A stretch of DNA of 5,985 nucleotides from assembly GCA_009788135.1 (NCBI GenBank), contig WQSA01000129.1, forward strand, positions 1 through 5,985, read 5' to 3'. The notes below the pieces were generated by a model. That model searched no databases. It saw only the letters and a program-made list of their open reading frames with translations, and was not told the origin of the DNA. The position numbers were made by a program, and so were the translations under genes. The DNA comes from Candidatus Fibrimonadales bacterium. Its GTDB lineage: Bacteria; Fibrobacterota; Fibrobacteria; Fibrobacterales; Fibrobacteraceae. Shown here in pieces: positions 1-5,124 of the stretch (position 1 is its first letter; every line of letters starts with the position of its first letter).

Positions 1-2
1 GC

Positions 3-149
3 GAACTGCACAGCGGTCCCGCCAATGCGAAAGAAGAAAAACTAAATGAAATTTTGGAAAAAATAAACCGTAACGGCTTGCATTCACTTAATCAGGAGGA
101 ACGTGACTACCTCCAATGGTTTGGACAACAAAACAAAAGGAGAAGTTAA
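3..149 (+). CDS. C-terminal end of an upstream gene, probably a rhomboid-family intramembrane protease (5' truncated)
   Basis: An open frame runs in from the left edge and gives 48 residues before a TAA at 147-149. The tail is hydrophilic and helical, with the pattern KLNEILEKINRNGLHSL followed by NQEERDYLQWF. This resembles the short conserved C-terminal motif (roughly 'ILdKIsxxGxxSLtxeErxxL') that follows the membrane domain in many rhomboid proteins of the FCB group. The catalytic Ser/His and all membrane helices would lie outside the window, so the assignment rests on this tail alone. The stop is 1 bp before the ATG of the downstream kinase and no promoter fits between them, so the two are probably co-transcribed. 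Other proteins could carry a similar tail. It is confidently coding, moderately confident as a rhomboid. Confidence 0.6.
   Translation, partial: ELHSGPANAKEEKLNEILEKINRNGLHSLNQEERDYLQWFGQQNKRRS
137..142 (+). promoter_or_regulatory. Ribosome binding site fixing the ATG start of the PfkB-family kinase
   Basis: AAGGAG lies 8 nt before the ATG at 151, which is good Shine-Dalgarno spacing. The frame also stays open to a GTG at 103 with AGGAGG at 94-99, but that leaves only 3 nt of spacing. It would add 16 residues of low-complexity, non-homologous sequence and overlap the upstream gene by 47 bp. Starting at 151 gives the normal PfkB N-terminus, a beta strand of the form VVGVGAALVDL. Confidence 0.75.
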
Positions 150-150
150 A

Positions 151-1128
151 ATGAAAAGAGTAGTTGGAGTTGGCGCAGCTTTGGTGGATTTGATAGCTTC
201 GGTTAGCGAAGAATGGATAGTCCGGCAAAAAAAGACAAAAGGCGGAATGAACCTCATGAATTGGGGCGAAATAGGACGCATTTTAGGCAATATCGAACGC
301 GTGGAAACAGTTCCCGGCGGTTCTGCAAGCAATACCATGATAGGCTTGTCCAGGCTCGGCGGCCTGGCACGCTTTATATGCAAGGTTGGCAATGACGACC
401 TGGGCGATGTCTATTCGCTAAGTCTCTACCGCAACATGGTGGAAGGCTATATACGCAAAAGCTCAACCCCAACAGGGCGAGTGATCTCAGCCGTAACACC
501 GGATGCCCAGCGCACCATGTTCACTTACACGGGAGCCTCAGCCGAGCTTCTGCCTTCGGAAATCGGCGATGCGCCTTTTAGCAACGCTGATATACTATAT
601 CTGGAAGGATATCTGGCATACAATCCATCGCTGCTTTTGCACTGCGCCAGCGTGGCAAAGAACATCGGCTTGGAAGTTGCTTTGGATTGCGGTTCTTTTG
701 GCGTTATACAGGATTGCCGCTTTATAATAGACAAGATGGTAGAAGACCATAGCATCGATATTTTAATAGCAAACGAAGACGAAGCCCGTATTCTGACAAG
801 CGTGGAAGAAGAACTGGCTTGCATGGAAATGGCTAAGATAGCTAAGATTGCGATCGTTAAAGTTGGCAAAAAAGGTTCCATAATCTGCGAAAAAGACAAA
901 GTCTTGAAAGTAGGCACGCCTAATGTCAAAGCTCTGGACACCACCGGAGCCGGAGACCTATGGGCATCAGGCTTCCTGTACGGTTACTCAAATGGCTGGC
1001 CTCTTGAGAAATGCGCTGAGCTGGCCTCGGCAACCGCTTCGGAAGTGATTCAGGTTCTGGGTCCCATCATTCCGGATGCCGGCTATGAGAGGCTGATCCA
1101 AATTCGAGATAAGTTGGCAAAATCGTAA
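151..1128 (+). CDS. PfkB-family kinase, adenosine-kinase type
   Basis: A complete 325-residue cytoplasmic kinase of the ribokinase/PfkB fold, of normal length for the family. It begins with the usual strand (residues 4-14). The first PfkB signature is at 55-71 (PGGSASNTMIGLSRLGG). The NxxE motif for Mg/phosphate binding is N208-E209-D210-E211. The second PfkB signature is DTTGAGD at 263-269, in which D269 should be the catalytic base and the GAG turn forms the anion hole. The stretch RTMFTYTGAS and the insert before the first signature look more like the adenosine-kinase branch than ribokinase or fructokinase. The expected reaction is ATP-dependent phosphorylation of a nucleoside (adenosine to AMP) or of a sugar; the substrate cannot be fixed from sequence. 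The gene follows the rhomboid-like gene by 1 bp, suggesting an operon. The ATG at 151 is chosen over GTG 103 on ribosome-site spacing and homology. Confidence 0.9.
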   Translation: MKRVVGVGAALVDLIASVSEEWIVRQKKTKGGMNLMNWGEIGRILGNIERVETVPGGSASNTMIGLSRLGGLARFICKVGNDDLGDVYSLSLYRNMVEGYIRKSSTPTGRVISAVTPDAQRTMFTYTGASAELLPSEIGDAPFSNADILYLEGYLAYNPSLLLHCASVAKNIGLEVALDCGSFGVIQDCRFIIDKMVEDHSIDILIANEDEARILTSVEEELACMEMAKIAKIAIVKVGKKGSIICEKDKVLKVGTPNVKALDTTGAGDLWASGFLYGYSNGWPLEKCAELASATASEVIQVLGPIIPDAGYERLIQIRDKLAKS

Positions 1129-1140
1129 TTTAAATTTTTA

Positions 1141-1147
1141 CTATATT
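1141..1147 (+). promoter_or_regulatory. Promoter-like CTATATT box before the PEGA/SUMF1 gene
   Basis: CTATATT sits in the 29-bp gap between the kinase stop and the ATG at 1158, behind an AT-rich run (1127-1140). TATATT (1142-1147) resembles a -10 hexamer and ends exactly 10 nt before the ATG. I see no good -35 at 16-18 bp; TTGGCA at 1114-1119 is 22 bp away, too far. The same heptamer precedes two other genes in this window, which is the main support. Transcription would begin only a few bases before the ATG. Only a weak AGG (1148-1150) is available as a ribosome site. Confidence 0.5.
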
Positions 1148-1157
1148 AGGCTTTGTT

Positions 1158-2732
1158 ATGCAAAAAAGAACGGTTTTTATACTCGTCGCTGCATTGTCTT
1201 CTGTCTTGTGCTTTGCGCAAGACAGCACTGCATCCGATTCTCCTACTGGCGTTTTATCCATACATAGCTTTACGCCCGCAGGAGTGTGGATTAATGGACA
1301 GGCCGTAGGCAACACTCCATTTTCAATGGATGTTCCCGCAGGCTGGGCTGTTTATTCCATACGAGCTACCGGATACTGGACAGAGACTTTTATCGCCAAA
1401 ATTGTGCATGGCGAAAAAATATCGCAAGAATTGCAATTGAAAAAATATGGATTGCCGCCAAGCGAAATGCCCGATATATCGCACATAAACGATTTGAGAA
1501 CGCTTGAGCTCCTGTATGATAGCCTTTCCAAAGAAGCGCCAACGATTGTCTCGGATTCTATTTGCCTGGCTGTTTTTGCCGCAGATTATCCTCTGCCAAT
1601 TTCCCCGCCAAGCCCGCTGAACATGGATTCCGAGGAATACCGCCATTATTACCAAATTTACATGGACGAAAGACAGGTATCTTTTAACGAATGGTATGCC
1701 AGTTGTACCAGTCCAGGGCAAAAGCTGAACATGGTTGTAGATCGCATAAACATGCTTGGAACAATGCAGCTTAACGGTTTTGTTCCAGTAGCAAGCGCAA
1801 AATTTGAAAAAACTGACGAACATGGTTTAAAAGGCAACCTGGAACTTCATTTTCTCTCGCCGGATGGCCGTGCAGACGTTGTTTGGAGAGGAGCCTGGGA
1901 AAATGATTTTTTAACGGGCGAAACGCTGGCAAAAGCTTTGACCGCAGAAGCAGTTTCTGCGCTAGCCTTTTTGACAACCAAGAACCAAACCCTGTGGCTC
2001 CCCATTGAAGGCGGATATTCAAGGCATTTTTACAAATATTATGACCTCAGCATATCTTGGAACGGCTTGCTGTTTCCAATGAAAGGCCAATTTATTTTGC
2101 CAGAAAGGCTAGCAAACTTAGCTCCAAAAGATTCTCTGCCGCAACCGCCAGTTGCAGAAGAGCCTGCGCCAGGCAAAGCGTTCCTTGCAAAAATTCCTGC
2201 AGGCAGATTAAAGTATAAAGGCAAAGAAATGCAAATAAGGTCCTTTAACATAAACACCGCCGTGATAGACCAAGGTTTATACAAAGCCAAATGCGGGAAA
2301 AAAGATTTTAAAAAAATCAAAGGCGATTCGCTTCCTGCGCACAGCGTCACTTGGAAAGAAGCCAACAGTTGCTGCATTGCGCTTGGAGGCGAACTTCCAA
2401 CGGAAGCTGAATGGGAATATGCTGCCAGAGCAGGCTCTCCGTTAAAACAGGTGTGGCCAAATAACGCAAACCCAAAAGACTATGCCATATTCGAAGGCAA
2501 AAAACCTGTTGCCTCAGGTAGCAAAAAGCCCAACGGCTGGGGACTTTACGATATGTTCGGCAATGTTGCCGAATGGGTTAAAGATGACGGATTTTGGTTT
2601 GGCAAATACAAATACCTGAAAGGCGGAAGCTGGAAATCCAAAGCAAAAGATTTGAGCTTTGAAAACAAAGAAGAAGAAGATGCTCGGTATTGGGGAACGC
2701 ACACCGGATTTAGATGCGTGTTCAGACCTTAG
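1158..2732 (+). CDS. Exported PEGA-domain protein with a degenerate SUMF1/FGE-like C-terminal domain
   Basis: A 524-residue protein with four parts. Residues 1-20 are a signal peptide: basic start, hydrophobic core, predicted signal-peptidase I cut after CFA (A20/Q21). C18 lacks a lipobox, so it is probably not a lipoprotein. Residues 32-97 match a PEGA domain (IHSFTPAGVWINGQAVGNTPF, then a G-Y pair and paired strands), a surface-associated beta fold. Residues 100-327 are unrecognised. After a Pro-rich linker (328-338), residues 342-524 match the SUMF1/FGE-sulfatase fold: IPAG at 346-349, VTW at 397-399, GGELPTEAEWEYAAR at 410-424, GLYDMFGNVAEW at 462-473, GGSW at 489-492 and GFRCV at 517-521. 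The two redox-active cysteines that FGE carries just after GGSF/GGSW are missing, so formylglycine formation is unlikely; a binding or structural role in the periplasm or at the surface is inferred. The 183-residue domain is short for the family. The stop overlaps that of convergent nspC. Confidence 0.85.
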   Translation: MQKRTVFILVAALSSVLCFAQDSTASDSPTGVLSIHSFTPAGVWINGQAVGNTPFSMDVPAGWAVYSIRATGYWTETFIAKIVHGEKISQELQLKKYGLPPSEMPDISHINDLRTLELLYDSLSKEAPTIVSDSICLAVFAADYPLPISPPSPLNMDSEEYRHYYQIYMDERQVSFNEWYASCTSPGQKLNMVVDRINMLGTMQLNGFVPVASAKFEKTDEHGLKGNLELHFLSPDGRADVVWRGAWENDFLTGETLAKALTAEAVSALAFLTTKNQTLWLPIEGGYSRHFYKYYDLSISWNGLLFPMKGQFILPERLANLAPKDSLPQPPVAEEPAPGKAFLAKIPAGRLKYKGKEMQIRSFNINTAVIDQGLYKAKCGKKDFKKIKGDSLPAHSVTWKEANSCCIALGGELPTEAEWEYAARAGSPLKQVWPNNANPKDYAIFEGKKPVASGSKKPNGWGLYDMFGNVAEWVKDDGFWFGKYKYLKGGSWKSKAKDLSFENKEEEDARYWGTHTGFRCVFRP

Positions 2733-3856
2733 CTGAGCTTATCCCTAAAACTATTGTAAGAGAATTCTCTAACAAGATGGAATTTGCCGTTTTTCCAAAT
2801 TCCTATTGAGGGGTGCTTCACTCCGTTGAAGAAAGTTGTTTTTACCATTGTATAATGAATCATATCTGCAAAAATTATCTTGGAGCCTACTTCCAAAGGT
2901 TTGTCAAACGAATAATCTCCGGCAATATCTCCAGCCAGGCAAGAATTGCCCGCCAAGCGGTATGTGTATTTTTTAATTCCAAGCATGGCGCTATCAAGTA
3001 TAGCGGGGCGGTAAGGCATTTCCAGGCAATCCGGCATGTGCGCTGTTATTGACACATCCAGAATGGCAATGTTTATTTCATTGCGAACAATATCCAAAAC
3101 CGTGGAAACAAGTTCTCCAGTTTGCCAACCAACGGCTTCGCCGGGTTCCAAAATAATTTCAATTCCAGGGTATCTTTTGTGAAACTTTTTCAAAATGTCT
3201 ATGAGTTTTTTAACATCGTATTCCGCTCTGGTTATGTGATGTCCTCCGCCAAAATTTATCCATTTCATCTTTGGAATCCATTCTCCAAAGTTCGCTTCCA
3301 CCCTATCCAGCACGGCTTCCAGAGCATCTGTATCCTGTTCGCAGAGCGCATGGAAATGCAAGCCCTCAATGCCATCTAAAAGCATTGGCTTAAATTCTTT
3401 TCTTGTAACCCCAAGGCGGCTGTAACGACCAGCCGGATTGTACATATCCACGCCAACAGTTGAAAATTCCGGATTTATTCTTATCCCTGCGCTAACCTTT
3501 TTTTTCAAAGTTTCTTTTTTGAACATTTCCCACTGCGAAAAACTGTTGAAAGTTATATGGCTGGCTCGTCTTAAAATTTGGCTAAATTCATCTTTTCTGT
3601 ATGCGGGAGCGCACACATGTATTTCTTTGCCCATTTTGTGGCTTGCGAGCAAAACTTCATTTAAACTGCTGGCCGTGGCTCCGCTCAAATATTTCGAAAC
3701 CAACGGGAAAGTTTTCCAAAAGCTAAATCCTTTCAATGCACATATAACTTTGGCATTTCCCTCTTTTTGCACCTTATTCAAAATTTCAAGATTGTATTTA
3801 AGCCTGCTCTCTTCAAGCACGTAGCAAGGCGAAGGAACTGCGGAATAGTTTATCAT
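2729..3856 (-). CDS. nspC: Carboxynorspermidine/carboxyspermidine decarboxylase
   Basis: A complete 375-residue, PLP-dependent, fold-III (alanine racemase/ornithine decarboxylase type) enzyme of normal NspC length. It removes CO2 from carboxyspermidine or carboxynorspermidine to give spermidine or norspermidine, the last step of the aspartate-semialdehyde route of polyamine synthesis in the cytoplasm. Visible landmarks are ALKGFS with the Schiff-base lysine K42; HALCE at 169-173; GGGHH at 203-207, the phosphate-binding glycines; EPGEA at 237-241; and NSCLAGD at 304-310, with C306 as the expected catalytic cysteine. The start ATG overlaps the stop of the deoxynucleoside kinase (ATGA). It has no clear ribosome site of its own, so translation is probably coupled. 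The partner carboxyspermidine dehydrogenase is not in the window. Whether the product is spermidine or norspermidine cannot be told from sequence. Confidence 0.94.
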   Translation of the reverse strand: MINYSAVPSPCYVLEESRLKYNLEILNKVQKEGNAKVICALKGFSFWKTFPLVSKYLSGATASSLNEVLLASHKMGKEIHVCAPAYRKDEFSQILRRASHITFNSFSQWEMFKKETLKKKVSAGIRINPEFSTVGVDMYNPAGRYSRLGVTRKEFKPMLLDGIEGLHFHALCEQDTDALEAVLDRVEANFGEWIPKMKWINFGGGHHITRAEYDVKKLIDILKKFHKRYPGIEIILEPGEAVGWQTGELVSTVLDIVRNEINIAILDVSITAHMPDCLEMPYRPAILDSAMLGIKKYTYRLAGNSCLAGDIAGDYSFDKPLEVGSKIIFADMIHYTMVKTTFFNGVKHPSIGIWKNGKFHLVREFSYNSFRDKLS

Positions 3857-4524
3857 AGATCATCTAGCTTTATGTAAGTATTCTGCGCTGTTGGCGGGGA
3901 ATCTATGGCTTTTTTTATGGAATTTATAATAATTGCTACAGCTCCAACATCGCGCACAAAATCCACGTTGTTTACATCTATTATCAAAACCGGGCTTGTT
4001 TTGCAATGAAAGAAATAGCGATCGTACAGAGTTGTTAATCTGTGCAGATAATCCTTGGTTATATATTTGCTGTTGACCCTGGGATAGAGAGTTTCTTCGC
4101 CCGCTCTTAAATAAACGACAAATTCCGGTTTTATTACGTTTTTTGTCGATTCCAAAAGAATATCTCGCATTTTTTGGTAGAGCTTCCATTCCTGTTCATC
4201 TTCTATGGTTAGTTCCGCAAAAATATCGTTTTTCTCAAATATAAAATCAGACACGTAAAGCTTGCGCTCCGCAAAAATATCAGGTTGGCTCAGGCTTTTT
4301 TGCAAAGCTTCGAATTGCCTATAGCGAGAAAGCATGAAAGCTATTTGCGTTTGAAATGCATATTTATTTTTATCTTCGTAAAATTGCTCCAGAAAAGGGT
4401 TAGGTTCCAACTCTTCACGAAAAGAATACATGGCTGGTTTGCCATACTCCTTTTCAAGAGCATCTATAAGCGCAGACTTTCCAACGCCTATCGGACCTTC
4501 TATTGCAATAAATGCTGATTCCAT
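3853..4524 (-). CDS. Deoxynucleoside kinase family protein (dNK/dGK-dAK type) with a shortened LID
   Basis: A 223-residue P-loop kinase, typical in length for bacterial deoxynucleoside kinases, which phosphorylate deoxynucleosides to 5'-monophosphates in nucleotide salvage. The Walker A loop is GPIGVGKS at 10-17. NPFLEQFYEDKNKYAFQTQ at 42-60, followed by the hydrophobic helix ending RYRQ (70), is the family's substrate-side region. At 91-103, VSDFIFEKNDIFA takes the place of the (D/E)RS..ED..IFA motif of characterised dNKs; I recall a similar SD version in a related bacterial subgroup. The C-terminus has YLHRLTTLYDRYFFH (159-173) and PVLIIDVNNVDFV (178-190). The LID between them (145-158) seems about six residues short and retains only one arginine, R149. 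Nucleoside specificity is therefore uncertain. It is the first gene of a two-gene operon with nspC. A CTATATT box ends 10 nt before the ATG, and no ribosome site is seen. Confidence 0.87.
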   Translation of the reverse strand: MESAFIAIEGPIGVGKSALIDALEKEYGKPAMYSFREELEPNPFLEQFYEDKNKYAFQTQIAFMLSRYRQFEALQKSLSQPDIFAERKLYVSDFIFEKNDIFAELTIEDEQEWKLYQKMRDILLESTKNVIKPEFVVYLRAGEETLYPRVNSKYITKDYLHRLTTLYDRYFFHCKTSPVLIIDVNNVDFVRDVGAVAIIINSIKKAIDSPPTAQNTYIKLDDL

Positions 4525-4534
4525 ATTTGGGGGT

Positions 4535-4541
4535 AATATAG
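4535..4541 (-). promoter_or_regulatory. Promoter-like CTATATT box for the dNK-nspC operon
   Basis: On the minus strand, CTATATT is followed by 10 nt (acccccaaat) and then the ATG at 4524: the same box and spacing as at 1141-1157. A start 6-7 nt beyond the box would leave only about 3-4 nt of leader, and there is no Shine-Dalgarno sequence in those 10 nt. A canonical -35 is not evident; CAGGGT (complement of 4558-4563) lies at 17-bp spacing. Confidence 0.55.
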
Positions 4542-4559
4542 AAAATGCCTGGAACGAAC

Positions 4560-4573
4560 CCTGGGTACCTTGG
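4560..4573. repeat. Imperfect palindrome centred between two divergent promoters
   Basis: CCTGGGTACCTTGG is a 14-bp imperfect inverted repeat (10 of 14 positions symmetric) around a perfect GGTACC core. Its centre (4566.5) falls almost exactly at the midpoint (4567) of the two outward-facing TATATT hexamers at 4535-4540 and 4594-4599. It could be a shared operator, or just the two -35 regions lying back to back. Short palindromes arise by chance, so confidence is low. Confidence 0.3.
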
Positions 4574-4599
4574 ATATGAAGCCCTTATTTTTCTATATT
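4570..4599 (+). promoter_or_regulatory. Promoter-like element before the GYF_2 coiled-coil gene
   Basis: CTATATT at 4593-4599 supplies the -10-like TATATT (4594-4599). TTGGAT at 4570-4575 lies 18 bp upstream and is a partial -35 match (TTG kept). The predicted start would be near 4606, right at the ribosome site, giving a leader of about 12 nt before the TTG at 4618. This is the third copy of the heptamer in front of a transcription unit here. Confidence 0.55.
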
Positions 4600-4604
4600 T
4601 TTCT

Positions 4605-4612
4605 AAAAGAGG
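4605..4612 (+). promoter_or_regulatory. Ribosome binding site supporting a TTG start
   Basis: AAAAGAGG ends 5 nt before the TTG at 4618. It is the reason for preferring the TTG over the first in-frame ATG at 4639, which would lie inside the GYF_2 domain and remove its conserved WY pair. Confidence 0.6.
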
Positions 4613-4617
4613 TTTAA

Positions 4618-5121
4618 TTGGATCAGAAGATCTGGTATATGGAAACAAGCGAGCAGCGGAGAGGGCCTTTCAGCATAAATGAACTATTGCAGAAAGGCTT
4701 GACTGGTGATTCGCACGTGTGGAAACCAGGGATGACAGACTGGCGGCGCGCAAGAGAAGTCCCCGAGATGTCCCTTGGCTTTGACTTGAACAAAATAAAG
4801 AATGAAATAGAAATAGATACCTACAAATTCATGACCGAAGAAAATGCCGATTTTCGCTTGCAAATTGAGCAATTGGAAAAGAGCTATGAGGATTTGCTCG
4901 ACGAAAAATTTGGCATTAAGGCAATACTTAAAGACATGGAAGAGAAGGATGCCGAGCTTTGTTCGCAGGTTGATTCTTTGAAAAAGAATAACGAAGAGTC
5001 CTTTAATCTCAAGCTTGATCTTACGGTAAAACTAAAGGCTTTGGAAGATGAGAATGTTCAATTGCGCACAAAGCTCAAGCAGTTATTTACCAGACTAATC
5101 CCGCAATGGGAAGAGGCATAG
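4618..5121 (+). CDS. Small GYF_2-domain protein with a long coiled coil
   Basis: A 167-residue soluble protein beginning at TTG. Residues 5-50 match the bacterial GYF_2 (DUF4339) domain: I-W-Y at 5-7, GPFSINELL at 16-24, then G27, VWKPGM at 34-39, DW at 41-42 and A45. In eukaryotes GYF folds bind proline-rich peptides; the bacterial version is presumed to bind proteins, but its partners are unknown. From about residue 55 to 155 the sequence is rich in Glu, Lys and Leu with heptad-like spacing (for example QIEQLEKSYEDLLDEKF and LKALEDENVQLRTKLKQL), which predicts a long coiled coil and probably a dimer. There is no signal peptide or membrane segment, whereas GYF_2 is often fused to membrane domains. 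It is transcribed divergently from the dNK-nspC operon and converges on the next gene with a 3-bp gap. It is likely an adaptor or scaffold; function unknown. Confidence 0.85.
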   Translation: MDQKIWYMETSEQRRGPFSINELLQKGLTGDSHVWKPGMTDWRRAREVPEMSLGFDLNKIKNEIEIDTYKFMTEENADFRLQIEQLEKSYEDLLDEKFGIKAILKDMEEKDAELCSQVDSLKKNNEESFNLKLDLTVKLKALEDENVQLRTKLKQLFTRLIPQWEEA

Positions 5122-5124
5122 ACT

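Noticed and set aside
832..849. Tandem 9-bp near-duplication gctaagata/gctaagatt, giving AKI-AKI in the kinase.
   Set aside because: It is in frame and lies just before the strand AIVKVGKKGS without disturbing the family pattern; it is most likely a chance repeat of common codons.
525..944. Long minus-strand open frame opposite the PfkB kinase.
   Set aside because: It is a shadow of a gene with clear family motifs; the protein is low-complexity and has no ribosome site.
1125..1141. AT-rich partial inverted repeat after the kinase stop, considered as a terminator.
   Set aside because: There is no GC-rich stem and the arms pair for only about 4 bp; it is better read as AT-rich sequence upstream of the promoter box.
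1158..1217. Lipoprotein signal at C18 of the exported protein.
   Set aside because: The residues before the cysteine (SVL) do not fit a lipobox, which needs a small residue directly before Cys; a signal-peptidase I site after CFA fits better.
1323..2022. Minus-strand open frames opposite the PEGA/SUMF1 gene.
   Set aside because: They have no recognisable domain, overlap each other and lie opposite a protein with a signal peptide and domain order that make sense.
2730..2743. AGCT-G-AGCT repeat at the convergent stops, considered as a bidirectional terminator.
   Set aside because: The arms are 4 bp with a 1-nt centre, which cannot form a hairpin, and no T-run follows.
3438..3824. Plus-strand open frame of 128 residues opposite nspC.
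   Set aside because: nspC on the other strand has every catalytic motif; this frame is hydrophobic by complement and has no ribosome site.
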